A stretch of DNA of 64,000 nucleotides, from NCBI RefSeq assembly GCF_014696355.1, contig NZ_JACJQA010000051.1, forward strand, positions 60,216 through 124,215, in the 5' to 3' direction. Position numbers and translations under genes: made by a program. This document shows, piece after piece, positions 35,909-45,814 of this stretch. The stretch comes from Pseudanabaena sp. FACHB-1998. GTDB lineage: Bacteria; Cyanobacteriota; Cyanobacteriia; Pseudanabaenales; Pseudanabaenaceae. Within the stretch, counting starts at the first letter, position 1; the number at the start of each line of letters is the position of its first letter. Under the pieces are notes generated by a model that searched no databases, was not told where the DNA came from, and worked only from the letters and a program-made list of their open reading frames with translations.

Positions 35909-36838
35909 TTATATCGTCCGCATCTGCTTTTTGAGCGAAGCTTGTCTAATACAACCGCCTGCGATCGCTACAGGTATCGTGAGTAGGAGTGACATAGTTT
36001 GTAATGAACTTGGTGGAATGGATTGTGGGTTTGTATAGGTCATCAGGCATCCAAAACTAGTTGATATCACTCCCGCAAGTGCAGAATTGAGAATTCGATC
36101 ATGCTTAGCACAGTGGGCAGCCAGAAAGCCTCCTGCACCCGAAAAGAGTAATCCTAACGATGCATATATGATCGAAAAATAATTGTTAGAAAGCTCGGTC
36201 TGAATTTGATAGTAATTTTTGCCCTGCATGGCCAGTATAAAACTAAAAATCATTGTCAGCAGAAATGAAGAACATTCCGAACCAATTACATCCATTAAAA
36301 ATCCATAGGCGGCTGAGCGGATATTAAATCGCCCTAGCAATTGGTGCAAAAAATGGGATTTGCTGACATCTCCAGTATTTTTAATATCTAGATTTTTATC
36401 TATATTTTTTGGAGGTTCTACGGGTAACACCTTAGAAATATCTTTCAAAGGTGTTACCCTCAAATCACTATTTTCCTTTATGGAGTTTGTATTGAGATGT
36501 GTGTGCATAGTATCTTCTTGATATTGTTGATCGACTATTGCCTTATCGAGAGTTACTTTTTGACTCCAACTTGGGATCTCATTTCCCAATTGTTTCCCGT
36601 AGATCTCTAAACTATGAATATTGGGAATCTCTAATTTATGCACACCCATCCAAATCATCGAAACGAATGTTGATTGGCTGGGAACTACAGATGATTCCAA
36701 TAAAATTTGTAAGCAATTGCCTTTAGTTGTGACAAAGGCAGTTACGCCTCGCCGATTAAAGGAGCGATTCATTAAAGTAGCGATCGCTTGAGGATCGCCG
36801 CCTTGGGCTTGTTGCTTAAGTGGAATGGTTTCTGTCAT
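35909..36838 (-). CDS. Membrane protein with conserved cyanobacterial N-terminal domain
   Basis: A 309-residue protein. Residues about 10-95 (QAIATLMNRSFNRRGVTAFV ... LEIYGKQLGNEIPSWSQ) belong to a small alpha/beta domain that recurs at the N-terminus of many cyanobacterial proteins and has no assigned function. After a polar linker come four membrane segments (about 185-305). It starts one base after the stop of the PrsW-like gene upstream, so the two are translated together. It may be a partner of the protease. Confidence 0.6.
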   Translation of the reverse strand: MTETIPLKQQAQGGDPQAIATLMNRSFNRRGVTAFVTTKGNCLQILLESSVVPSQSTFVSMIWMGVHKLEIPNIHSLEIYGKQLGNEIPSWSQKVTLDKAIVDQQYQEDTMHTHLNTNSIKENSDLRVTPLKDISKVLPVEPPKNIDKNLDIKNTGDVSKSHFLHQLLGRFNIRSAAYGFLMDVIGSECSSFLLTMIFSFILAMQGKNYYQIQTELSNNYFSIIYASLGLLFSGAGGFLAAHCAKHDRILNSALAGVISTSFGCLMTYTNPQSIPPSSLQTMSLLLTIPVAIAGGCIRQASLKKQMRTI

Positions 36839-36839
36839 T

Positions 36840-38546
36840 TTAGATAGCTCCTTTTTGTTTTAGTTTATTGAGAATTTGCTGTTTAGATGCTTTTACGACT
36901 TGCCAATCTGGATATAGGGCTAGAGCTTGGTTATAAGCAGTTAGCGCTTCGCGATCGCGTCCTAGTTCTGCTAAAACTAAGCCTCGACTATACATAGAGC
37001 GAGCGTATTGAGGATCGATTTGTACGGCTTTTTCGTATGAAGCGATCGCCTCAGGATACCTTTGTAGCTCATACATAAGATCACCTCGATGATGCCAAAT
37101 ATATGCATAATTGGCGAACTGGAGCGCAGTATCTACTGCTTTTAAAGCTTCTTGCTTTCGATTAAGATATGCCAATGCCAAGCTACGGATATACCATGCA
37201 AACTCATACTGAGAATCGATTTCAATCGCGCGATCGGCTGAAGCTAAGGCTTCTGAAAATCTGCCTAAACGTCCTAATGCATCGCCACGATTTGCATAGA
37301 TATCAGCAAGACGTTTATTGCCTTTACTTCCCAAGTCTCCTTTAGCTCGAATGGCAAGATCATAGTCTGCTAAAGCTAGGGTGTAATTTTTTTGATAGAA
37401 GTACGCCTCGGCGCGATTGTAATACGCTAATGCATACTCGGAATCAATTTCAATTGCGCGGCTATAACTTTCAATCGCTCGCTCCAAATTATTGAGTCCA
37501 TAATAGGCAAGTCCTTGATAGAGATAAGCTTTAGCATTTCGGGGATTCTTGCTGAGAATGCGATCGCAGTCAGAAATTACCCCCGTATAATCACCATTTC
37601 GATATTTGAATTGGACTTGAGAAATTGCATTTTCGTCATTGCTAACAAAGGATTGATAACCAGTACTTTTCCTTCCTGCCACTTGACCGAGGCTTTGGGG
37701 AATCCAATAACTGGAAGCGATCACTGCGGCAACTGCCGTTATCCAAAACAATGGAGAATGGGAGGGCAATTGCCACCAAGTCCTGCTAGATTTGCGCGAT
37801 GTTTCCTTTGTTGAAAGGTGAGGTTGGAGATTTTTAAAATATCGAATTGCATAAAAAATACTAAGCCCTTGACCAATCAAGACAAGCAACCCACTAAGCC
37901 AGGTGTGCATGAACAGTAAAGAGTTATAGGTTCCATGCAAGAGAATTGCGGCTAGGAGAGCTTTGATTGCTATCCATTTGTGATGTTTAGTCTCAGTTGT
38001 TGTCTGAGCGAGGATACTACCCATGACTAGGGCAGCGATCGCGTGCATTGGCAAACTCATAAAAGCTCTAGCCTGAGCGATCGTGTGACCCATTTTGCTA
38101 TAGAGCGTAAACACGTACATAACGTTCTCAATACTGGCAAAGCCCAAGCCTATGCAAACTGTCAGCATGATAATATTGATTCTGGACTTGAAAGATTCGC
38201 TCTTTCTAAATACAGCTAATAAAATCCATAGTTTGAGACTCTCTTCCACCATCGCTGAAAGCACAAACCCGCCTAGTAAAACTTCTGGCAAAGAGAATGT
38301 AGGAGTACTCGTCATATCATTCATGTGACCGAAGTAATCAGACATCTTATTTCCAGAAAAGAAATAGGCACCAAGTCCCTCGATAAAACCCGCAGGAATT
38401 ATGCAGGCAAAGCCCATCAAAAATGCTTTTAGCTTGTCTTGATAGGATTCACCACGACTGCGATCGCATTCATAGAAGTAACAAAGAATCGCGATCGCAG
38501 GTGATACTGAAATAAAGAAGCCCCAAAATAGTGTCATGAAATTCAC
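36840..38546 (-). CDS. PrsW-like intramembrane protease with TPR domain
   Basis: A 568-residue protein. The N-terminal ~260 residues have about seven membrane segments and the PrsW motifs: EESLK, FASIENVMY, HAIAALVMG and HGTYN. PrsW of Bacillus cuts the anti-sigma factor RsiW within the site-1 step and so frees a sigma factor. After another membrane segment come about seven TPRs (residues 310-565, for example YLYQGLAYYGLNNLERAIES). The TPRs could recruit the substrate. It lies head-to-head with an M48 gene over a 220-base gap with two TGCATAG elements, one per direction. Confidence 0.8.
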   Translation of the reverse strand: MNFMTLFWGFFISVSPAIAILCYFYECDRSRGESYQDKLKAFLMGFACIIPAGFIEGLGAYFFSGNKMSDYFGHMNDMTSTPTFSLPEVLLGGFVLSAMVEESLKLWILLAVFRKSESFKSRINIIMLTVCIGLGFASIENVMYVFTLYSKMGHTIAQARAFMSLPMHAIAALVMGSILAQTTTETKHHKWIAIKALLAAILLHGTYNSLLFMHTWLSGLLVLIGQGLSIFYAIRYFKNLQPHLSTKETSRKSSRTWWQLPSHSPLFWITAVAAVIASSYWIPQSLGQVAGRKSTGYQSFVSNDENAISQVQFKYRNGDYTGVISDCDRILSKNPRNAKAYLYQGLAYYGLNNLERAIESYSRAIEIDSEYALAYYNRAEAYFYQKNYTLALADYDLAIRAKGDLGSKGNKRLADIYANRGDALGRLGRFSEALASADRAIEIDSQYEFAWYIRSLALAYLNRKQEALKAVDTALQFANYAYIWHHRGDLMYELQRYPEAIASYEKAVQIDPQYARSMYSRGLVLAELGRDREALTAYNQALALYPDWQVVKASKQQILNKLKQKGAI

Positions 38547-38612
38547 CTATAATGCGGTTTTTGGGAGATGACTAGAAGTAATTAGGCAGACAATGTAGAT
38601 TTGTAAGATAGA

Positions 38613-38639
38613 TAACTCTAAGTAATTAAAAGCTATGCA
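38613..38639 (-). promoter_or_regulatory. TGCATAG element, minus-strand copy upstream of PrsW-like gene
   Basis: On the minus strand TGCATAGCT, then CTTAGAGTTA after a 10-base spacer. It ends 66 bases before the PrsW-like ATG and stands back-to-back with the plus-strand copy at 38672. Confidence 0.45.
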
Positions 38640-38671
38640 GTAAGGAATATTTAGCTTTAGTCCTGTTGTAG

Positions 38672-38698
38672 TGCATAGCTCGTTAATATTCAGATATA
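38672..38698 (+). promoter_or_regulatory. TGCATAG element, copy upstream of M48 gene
   Basis: TGCATAGCT followed by CAGATATA after a 12-base spacer. It ends 68 bases before the M48 ATG. A strong ribosome-binding site (AAGGAGGT, 38754-38761) lies 5 bases before that ATG. Confidence 0.45.
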
Positions 38699-38766
38699 AG
38701 TACTGGAAACGAGTATTAATAGTTTTTTACTTATTTCTTTGACTTATCCCAAAAGGAGGTACTGCG

Positions 38767-40680
38767 ATGAATATGTCCAAAGCGCAATTTGAGAAACTTA
38801 TAAAAGATCTTGAGCAGTTTGCTCGTCAACACCCCAATCAATATAAGTTTCGGGTAAAACTGCTTGCAAATGTAGGATATGCCTATGTAATTTTTCTAAT
38901 TGTTTTTTTAATTGGATTATCGATAAGTTCAACTTACTTTGGGTTATTCTTTCCTCTGCAATCATCCTCGTCAAGTATCAACATTTTTTATATTGGTTTT
39001 GCAGCTATCCCATTTACTTTTGCCACGATCATTTTGATGTCTCTGAAAACCTATTTTTCTAAACCCAAAGGGATAGAAATGAATCGGAGCAATGCTCCAA
39101 AACTATTCCAATTCATTGATGACCTAACGTCAACATTAAAAGCTCCCAAATGCGATCACCTTCTCTTAACAGCAGAATTAAATGCTGGAGTAGTACAATT
39201 ACCAAGCTTTTTAATGTTTCAAGAGAACTATCTACTATTGGGACTCCCTTTAATGTTTACTTTATCATTAGAGCAGTTTCGAGCAGTAGTAGCCCATGAA
39301 CTTGGACATTTATCTAATAAGCATAGTAAGCAAAGAAGTCAAATATACCTAATCCGACAAACTTGGTATCAAGTATGGGAAAAGCTTCAAGTAACCAGTA
39401 AAGGTTCTACATTTCTCATCAATATATTTTTAAATTGGTATGCTCCTTTTTTATATGCCTATTCATTTGTACTTGCCAGATCTGACGAGTATGAAGCTGA
39501 TCGCTATGCTGTAGAAATCACAGGAACCAAGAATATCGCTGAAGCCTTAATTAGCCTTGAAATTAATAGTAGATATCTTACAAATCATTTTTGGAAAGAC
39601 TTATACAAGCGATCGCATCAGCAAAATTTAACTCCTAATACAGTTTATACAAACTTACTCAACTCCTTGTCTACAGATTTTTCAATTGAAAATAAACTCA
39701 AATTTCTTGATTTAGCCTTAGATTCAAACACAAATTATACAGATACTCATCCTTGTCTATCGGAACGGCTCACAAACATAGGTTACGATCCATTAGATCA
39801 AGGTGATTTAATAGTCCCTGAATCTTCCCAAACTAACGCTGCACAATCTCTTTTTTTTAATAGCGATCTAGAATCATACATAAACCATTTTAATGCGCAA
39901 TGGCAGTCTAAAATATCTGTCCAATGGTATGCATGGTATCAAGAATCTCAAGAATTACAGATGCGTATCGAACATTTAGAGAGACAAACTAAGAACGCAT
40001 CATTAACAATTGATAAAGCATTAGAACTAGCTAGTTTAATACTTGATTTTAAAGGGAAAGAAGAGGCAATTTCCAAGTTTAGAGTAGTTCTTGATATCGA
40101 CCCTAAAAATTCAGAAGCTAATTATGCAATTGGAAATATTTTCTTAGAGCAAGGAGACGAGCAAGGGGTGTCACATATGGAAATAGCAATGGAGGAAGAT
40201 TATACAAAAGTTGTCTCAGGTTGTGAGATTCTACGGAGTTTTATGAGGCAAACTAGAAATTTTAAAGCAGCAGATTTCTATAGAGATAGAGGTAATCGCC
40301 ATTATCAATTACTTTTATTAGATCAAGAAGAACGTTCGATTATTAAAGCTCAAGATAATTTCATACCCCATAATTTAGCAAATAATGTACTGAAATCTCT
40401 ATCCAACAAATTATCAGATTTTTCTCAAATGCAAGAAGCGTATATAGTTCAAAAAGATCTCAAATATTTCCCTGAAAAACCTTTATATGTTCTAGGTATT
40501 GTCAGAAAGAAAATTTTGTACGATGAGTATGCAGAAGAAAGAGATCGAGAATTGTTTCACGCTCTTTATTCTGACTTGGAGTTTATTAAGGAATTACATA
40601 TCGTTCATCTTAACTTATCTAAATGGAATCTAAAACGAGTTTTATCTCGCATCCCTAAATCAAAAATTCGCCTTTATTAA
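38767..40680 (+). CDS. M48-family metallopeptidase, paralogue
   Basis: A 637-residue paralogue of the M48 protein at 33450. Two membrane segments (about 35-65 and 75-97) precede the zinc motif HELGH (177-181 in AVVAHELGHLSNKH) and the ARSDEYEADRYA block. A two-repeat TPR-like part (about 430-500) and a C-terminal alpha/beta part match the paralogue. The start has an unusually strong Shine-Dalgarno sequence. The sigma-like gene follows 17 bases later, so this protease is co-transcribed with the second sigma/DUF1822/CHAT module. Confidence 0.85.
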   Translation: MNMSKAQFEKLIKDLEQFARQHPNQYKFRVKLLANVGYAYVIFLIVFLIGLSISSTYFGLFFPLQSSSSSINIFYIGFAAIPFTFATIILMSLKTYFSKPKGIEMNRSNAPKLFQFIDDLTSTLKAPKCDHLLLTAELNAGVVQLPSFLMFQENYLLLGLPLMFTLSLEQFRAVVAHELGHLSNKHSKQRSQIYLIRQTWYQVWEKLQVTSKGSTFLINIFLNWYAPFLYAYSFVLARSDEYEADRYAVEITGTKNIAEALISLEINSRYLTNHFWKDLYKRSHQQNLTPNTVYTNLLNSLSTDFSIENKLKFLDLALDSNTNYTDTHPCLSERLTNIGYDPLDQGDLIVPESSQTNAAQSLFFNSDLESYINHFNAQWQSKISVQWYAWYQESQELQMRIEHLERQTKNASLTIDKALELASLILDFKGKEEAISKFRVVLDIDPKNSEANYAIGNIFLEQGDEQGVSHMEIAMEEDYTKVVSGCEILRSFMRQTRNFKAADFYRDRGNRHYQLLLLDQEERSIIKAQDNFIPHNLANNVLKSLSNKLSDFSQMQEAYIVQKDLKYFPEKPLYVLGIVRKKILYDEYAEERDRELFHALYSDLEFIKELHIVHLNLSKWNLKRVLSRIPKSKIRLY

Positions 40681-40697
40681 AATAGAACAATATAGTT

Positions 40698-42089
40698 ATG
40701 AAAGCAAGCCATTATTGGCAATTTGTGAGGTTAAAGGCAACAGGGCTATGCATTCGCGAAACGATCGCTAATGCTAGAGAATTTTTCTTGCAGCAATTTC
40801 CTGTAACAGATGCTCTTGATGCTGTTGCTGATTTAACAGATTTACAAGTTCAAAGGCAGCTATGGCAATTGTCGAAAAATGGTGAATCCCAAGCCGAAAT
40901 TTGCTTGCGGTGTTTTATTTCCAATCAAATCGAACAAACTTGTTATCAGATCGCAAACCAGTTTGGAACTGATCGCGGTTTTAGACATAAGGATTTATTA
41001 GTGTTTGTACTGAATGATGTACTTGAAATACCACGCAATCGCCAACCAATCCAAAATACCTTTATCTCCGTAGCTCGTGACATCCTCAATAGCTTTGAGC
41101 CAGAACGAAGTAATCTAGCGACATGGACAAGCCGCAAAGTTAAGCAAAATCGTGAACTACATGGTTTTTTGCTAGAGCATGGCATTTACCTAATTAGTGA
41201 TTGGGCGATTCTCAACGATACATCACCGAAGCAATTAGAGCGCATTTATACAGAGTTCCATCAAACTGCACAATATTCCATTCAACAGGCAAAAAACCTA
41301 CTAGAAGCCTATCATGCTATCTATAGAGCAGATCGATTGCGATCAAAGTTAAGTGGAACAAAAGGTCAATGTCCTCCACCCACAAGTGAGCAGCTACAGA
41401 AAATCAGTACATATTTAGCTACAAATTTTGCAGAAAATCTTGATCCAAATAGCATTTTGTATCAATTGCAAGAGATAGCAAACAAGTTGCGCCAATATCG
41501 CATTCAAGCAAGAGGTGGCAAATCCCGTCAGGTTTCCCTCGATCAGCCAAATCTTACAATTAATCCTGAGAAGTTATTAGATCGAACTGACGATGAACAA
41601 GAGCCTTTTGCTTTCCTAGCCGCCTATCGCCAACAATTTGAGCAAAGCTTAGAGAATGCGATCGCCAAAGTTACTGATATTCGCCATAGCAAACTCAAAC
41701 AGCGATCGCCCCACAGTGCAAATAATTTTCTAACAGGACTGAGTTTATTTCACTGTCACGGGCAACCAATGGCGGAAATTGCGACTGCGGTTGGGTTAGA
41801 GGCTCAATATCAGGTGACGCGCTTGTTGAAATTAAAGGAGTTGAGATCGGACGTGCGCCGAGAGATGTTAGGTGGATTGAAAGAGCAAGTGATCGAGCTA
41901 GCCAAGTTCTATACGCTTCCTTCACAATTAAGTGAATTAGATCGTAAATTAGAAGTTGTTTTACAAGAGTTAGTTGAGGAGGAAATGGAACGAGCCGAGG
42001 CTGAAAGTATTAAGAGTAAGGGAATTCCTCTCCGCAGTCGCTTTGCAATCAAGCTTTGTAAGTATTTACAGAGAGTTCATAAATGCTAA
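40698..42089 (+). CDS. Sigma-70-like transcription factor of the second CHAT module
   Basis: A 463-residue protein, longer than the first sigma-like protein. The region around 120-160 (ISVARDILNSFEPERSNLATWTSRKVKQN) resembles the region-2-like block of this cyanobacterial group (compare SERSNVITWLNAYLKHR in the first). Residues about 345-400 (NNFLTGLSLFHCHGQPMAEIATAVGL) look like a region 4 helix-turn-helix. It is not a canonical sigma factor, so promoter recognition is inferred. The DUF1822 gene follows. It probably belongs to the transcript that begins with the M48 gene. Confidence 0.65.
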   Translation: MKASHYWQFVRLKATGLCIRETIANAREFFLQQFPVTDALDAVADLTDLQVQRQLWQLSKNGESQAEICLRCFISNQIEQTCYQIANQFGTDRGFRHKDLLVFVLNDVLEIPRNRQPIQNTFISVARDILNSFEPERSNLATWTSRKVKQNRELHGFLLEHGIYLISDWAILNDTSPKQLERIYTEFHQTAQYSIQQAKNLLEAYHAIYRADRLRSKLSGTKGQCPPPTSEQLQKISTYLATNFAENLDPNSILYQLQEIANKLRQYRIQARGGKSRQVSLDQPNLTINPEKLLDRTDDEQEPFAFLAAYRQQFEQSLENAIAKVTDIRHSKLKQRSPHSANNFLTGLSLFHCHGQPMAEIATAVGLEAQYQVTRLLKLKELRSDVRREMLGGLKEQVIELAKFYTLPSQLSELDRKLEVVLQELVEEEMERAEAESIKSKGIPLRSRFAIKLCKYLQRVHKC

Positions 42090-42096
42090 ATCCTTT

Positions 42097-42123
42097 TGCA
42101 TAACTGTTAACAAACTAGCGCTA
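42097..42123 (+). promoter_or_regulatory. TGCATAG element, copy upstream of DUF1822 gene
   Basis: TGCATAACT, then CTAGCGCTA 11 bases after the heptamer. It lies 8 bases after the sigma-like gene and 75 bases before the DUF1822 start. Downstream it resembles the copy at 45815. Confidence 0.4.
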
Positions 42124-42198
42124 TGAATAGACAACAAGTTAGAATAGATAAACAACATAATGAAGACAATCAATCTTCTCAGATCGGGGGGAACTCCT

Positions 42199-43314
42199 AT
42201 GATTAGCGAATTTGACGCAATCCCACTCGAAGCGATCGCTTTGTCTCCAGAAACGATTCGTCAAGCGATCGCTTTATCTCAGACCAGTACTGTTAAGAAT
42301 CAGTGGCAAGCTTATTTAGATGCGATCGCCTATTTGAGTGTAGAGGAATGGTTGCGCGATCGCTTACCAAATTATCTTACGGAAATCACAAATTTCCAGT
42401 GTCTGCAAGTTCATGGCTTTACTATCCATGCTCTAGCAATTACGCAATCATCATGTGATTTTGTCGAAATCCCTCTAGAGATTCTTCAACTTCCTAATAA
42501 TCAATCTAAACCTGAAAGTTGGTTGGGCAATTCCTTTATAGTAATTGTGGAGATCCAAGAAGAAATTGAGCAAGCATTAATTTTAGGATTTAGTCCTTAT
42601 GCTCAATTAGTCAGAGATGTTGCCAAATTAGAAAGCGATCGCATGGAGAATACTTATCAAGTACCATTATCTCTATTTGACTCTGAACCTGAGCGCTTAT
42701 TACTTTATCTCCAACATTTAGAGCCAGTCCTCGAAACTAAGACAGAGGCGATCGCGGAAGCACCTCAAGCGAATATCACTGAGCTAATTCTCAATACAGG
42801 GCTATGGCTTCAAGAGCAACTGGATGATATTGCCCAAAACTTGGCTTGGAGCTTATTACCAGCATGGCAACCCTCTGCATCAGCAATGCGTTCCCTAGTC
42901 ATGTATTCTCCTGAAATGGAAATGCAAACAGTCATTAGTGAATTAGCCCGTCTGACTGTTGAGGTTCCCCCTGATGCGAGATCAGCTTATCAAGAATTTC
43001 AGCTTGGCGATCGCCATTTACGACTATTTGCAACTGTTTGGACTGAGCGTAATGATACCGAAAATCCTGAATGGTCAATATTGTTTGTTCTCGGCTCGCA
43101 AACGGTTGGTACGATTCCCTATGGAGTAAGAATGCAAATTCGCGATCAACAGCAAGTTCTGGTGGATAAACGACTAGAGATCTCTAGTAGCGATCGCTAT
43201 CTCTATGCTGTGGTTACAGGCTATTACGATGAACTATTTTCAGTCTCGATTTCTTTGCCCAGTGGTGTTATGTTAACTTTACCTGCTTTTGCATTTTCCC
43301 CCAATGCCTTCTAA
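42199..43314 (+). CDS. DUF1822 family protein
   Basis: A 371-residue DUF1822 protein starting at ATG 42199, which has a GGGGGGA ribosome-binding sequence 7 bases upstream; ATG 42160 is less likely. The beginning (QWQAYLDAIAYLSVEEWLRD) and the end (GVRMQIRDQQQVLVDKRLEI) mark the family. Unlike the first DUF1822 protein it has no histidine-kinase-like insert; a short variable linker takes its place. The CHAT-CHASE2 gene begins on the base after its stop. Function unknown; position between sigma-like and CHAT genes makes an anti-sigma or adaptor role worth testing. Confidence 0.75.
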   Translation: MISEFDAIPLEAIALSPETIRQAIALSQTSTVKNQWQAYLDAIAYLSVEEWLRDRLPNYLTEITNFQCLQVHGFTIHALAITQSSCDFVEIPLEILQLPNNQSKPESWLGNSFIVIVEIQEEIEQALILGFSPYAQLVRDVAKLESDRMENTYQVPLSLFDSEPERLLLYLQHLEPVLETKTEAIAEAPQANITELILNTGLWLQEQLDDIAQNLAWSLLPAWQPSASAMRSLVMYSPEMEMQTVISELARLTVEVPPDARSAYQEFQLGDRHLRLFATVWTERNDTENPEWSILFVLGSQTVGTIPYGVRMQIRDQQQVLVDKRLEISSSDRYLYAVVTGYYDELFSVSISLPSGVMLTLPAFAFSPNAF

Positions 43315-45783
43315 ATGCCGACTTACCCTTTAACTTACTATCTTGAAGTTGAGAAGATCGCCAAGCATTGCCGATTTCTTTTGAAATGGGGAAATAATCA
43401 GCGCTTGCCTTTAGTGGCGATCGCCTATTCGGAAAACTTAGCTACTAGCTATCGTGAATGGCAGCTTGCCTATCTCAACTACTATAATCATATTTCTATT
43501 AATAAATCCTTGCGAGGACGGGTACAGGGTAGCGGAAGTTTCTCAGTTTCTAATGTGGATTGGTATGAGAAATTGCGCGAAGCAGAAGAGAAATTAATTC
43601 GTGAGTTTAACTTTTGGCTGCGTAGCCCTGAGCTTTATGAACTATGGGAAGAGATCAAGCGATCGTCTCGTTTCGTATCCACGCAATCTCAATCAACGAA
43701 TACTAGTTCAATCCATATCGATCTTCTGATTTCCTGCTCTGAAGAGTTACGCTGTCTGCCTTGGGAGCTATGGAAACTGCAAGATGAATTTGCTTCAATT
43801 GATACCGTGAGAGTTGCTAGATTAGTCTATTCCTGTGCGGAAGCTTTACCGTCTCCACAACGTCAGCGACCTAGAGTATTAGCAATTTTTGGAGATGAGA
43901 CAGGGCTAGATTTTCAGCAGGATCGCCAAGCAATGCAGATCCTCTCCAAATTAGCAGAAATCCATACAATTCGTTGGGATGCTGATACAGATAGTGAAAT
44001 CAATCAAAAGCAGAAAATCTGTAAGGCGATCTCCGATCCGCAGGGATGGGACATTCTCTTTTTTACAGGACATAGCGACCAGACTAATTTAACTGTAGGA
44101 AAGTTAATGGTTGTGCCAAATAGTTCATTAACGATGAGCGATTTAGAACCCTATCTATTACAAGCAAGAGAACGTGGTTTGCAAATCGCTATTTTTAACT
44201 CCTGTAATGGTACAGAGATCGCCACATGGGTAATCTCTAAAGTCGGAATCCCGCAAGCGATCGCTATGCGTGAACCGATCCATAATCAAGCCGCCCAGAG
44301 CTTTTTAGTACAGTTTCTGCAAAATCTGGCGCAACATAAAGATGCTCATACTTCAATGTTTGAAGCCTGTCGGTATTTGCAAGAAGAACACCTCACATTT
44401 CCATCTGTTTATCTCGTCCCTTCCTTATTTCGTCATCCTGCTGCCCAGCTATTTAAAATCCCACCGAAAGGTATAAACACATTTATAAGGCGAGTTTTGC
44501 CGACACCGTTACAGGCGATCGCTATTAGTGCTTTGCTAGCAACTAGCCTATTTCCTCCCTTGCAAGAATGGATGTTAGATCGGCGCGTTTGGATACAAGC
44601 AATCTATCGCCAACATACTCAGCGCATTCCTAAGGAGCCACCTCCTGTTCTTTTAGTCCAAATCGACGAAGCTTCGTTACAAAAAGCGGCGATCGCCGAT
44701 CCGCATCCAATGGATCGCACTTATTTAGCCAAATTAGTTGATCGCCTTGCCAGCGAAAATGCGAAAGTTATCGGCATTGACTATTTACTCGATCGCTCCC
44801 ATCGCAATCGTAAGGATGCTAAAGATGACGGGCAAAGCGATCGCACTAGCGATCACATTTTAGGGAAGTCCATTCAAAATGCTGTCGAGCGCCAAACAAA
44901 CAGCACAAATGGAACTTGGTTTGTTTTGGCTTCTGTCTATAGTGAAGGTGATTGGCTAGAAACTTTACCTGAAATTGCTAGCAAAAATGGCAGCATCGAT
45001 GGTCATATTCATATGTCGGTGCAGTATTTGCCCCTATTGCAAGCTGATGTCCCAAAGTTACCCTTTTCTTATCTGTTAGCAGGAGTGGCGAAAGTGAGAG
45101 AATCTAAAACCTTGCGATCGCCTTTGGCGGAGAATGAAACACTCTTCGCACAAATATCTGACACCCTACGTTTTCAGGGTAAGACTTTCCACAGCTTAAT
45201 TTCCCAAAAAGCACAAATGCTGACGATTACAGATTTTGCTCAAGATAAATTCAGCCAATCCTGGTTACATCCGATTGTCGATTTTTCGATTCCACCCGAT
45301 CGCATTTATCAAACTATCCCCGCTTGGCAATTGCTAGAAAATAAGCCGCAAATTCCTGACTCCCAAATTGTTCTCATTTCCGCTAACTACTCAGAAGCAG
45401 GGGTATTTAAACAGGGTGAGGATTCCTTTATGCAGCCCACTGCTATTTATTATTGGCTTCAGCAATCGCCACTAACTAGACAGAGGGAAACCTATACGGG
45501 CGGTGAAGTACAAGCCTATGCGATTCATCATTTTTTGCGCGATCACTATGTCGTTCCGATTCCAGACTCTTGGATGATGTTGTTATTTCTTGCGGGTGGC
45601 GCAATTCTGGTGGGATCTTGGCAGCCGCAATCGCGCCGACAGGTTTATATTACACTAACTACAAGCCTGAGCTTATATACCCTAGCGAGTATCGAGATTT
45701 ATATTTCGGGCGGGTTGATTTTGCCAATTGTATTTCCTGCGATCGTGGCGATCGTTTACTGTTTACCTAAACTCTTACGCTAA
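43315..45783 (+). CDS. CHAT-CHASE2 fusion: caspase-like protease with extracytoplasmic sensor
   Basis: An 822-residue protein. The CHAT protease (about residues 80-380) has His253 in FFTGHSDQ and Cys297 in FNSCNGTEI. A membrane segment (TPLQAIAISALLATSLF, about 400-420) leads to a CHASE2 sensor domain (about 440-700; PPVLLVQIDEASLQ, KVIGIDYLLDRS), a domain usually facing the periplasm. Three short membrane segments end the protein (MMLLFLAGGAILVGSW and two more). So an outside signal could gate an inside protease. It follows the DUF1822 gene without a gap (stop TAA, then ATG). The ligand is unknown. Confidence 0.85.
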   Translation: MPTYPLTYYLEVEKIAKHCRFLLKWGNNQRLPLVAIAYSENLATSYREWQLAYLNYYNHISINKSLRGRVQGSGSFSVSNVDWYEKLREAEEKLIREFNFWLRSPELYELWEEIKRSSRFVSTQSQSTNTSSIHIDLLISCSEELRCLPWELWKLQDEFASIDTVRVARLVYSCAEALPSPQRQRPRVLAIFGDETGLDFQQDRQAMQILSKLAEIHTIRWDADTDSEINQKQKICKAISDPQGWDILFFTGHSDQTNLTVGKLMVVPNSSLTMSDLEPYLLQARERGLQIAIFNSCNGTEIATWVISKVGIPQAIAMREPIHNQAAQSFLVQFLQNLAQHKDAHTSMFEACRYLQEEHLTFPSVYLVPSLFRHPAAQLFKIPPKGINTFIRRVLPTPLQAIAISALLATSLFPPLQEWMLDRRVWIQAIYRQHTQRIPKEPPPVLLVQIDEASLQKAAIADPHPMDRTYLAKLVDRLASENAKVIGIDYLLDRSHRNRKDAKDDGQSDRTSDHILGKSIQNAVERQTNSTNGTWFVLASVYSEGDWLETLPEIASKNGSIDGHIHMSVQYLPLLQADVPKLPFSYLLAGVAKVRESKTLRSPLAENETLFAQISDTLRFQGKTFHSLISQKAQMLTITDFAQDKFSQSWLHPIVDFSIPPDRIYQTIPAWQLLENKPQIPDSQIVLISANYSEAGVFKQGEDSFMQPTAIYYWLQQSPLTRQRETYTGGEVQAYAIHHFLRDHYVVPIPDSWMMLLFLAGGAILVGSWQPQSRRQVYITLTTSLSLYTLASIEIYISGGLILPIVFPAIVAIVYCLPKLLR

Positions 45784-45814
45784 TCTGAATATGCAGGTGA
45801 AACAAGAAAATTAG

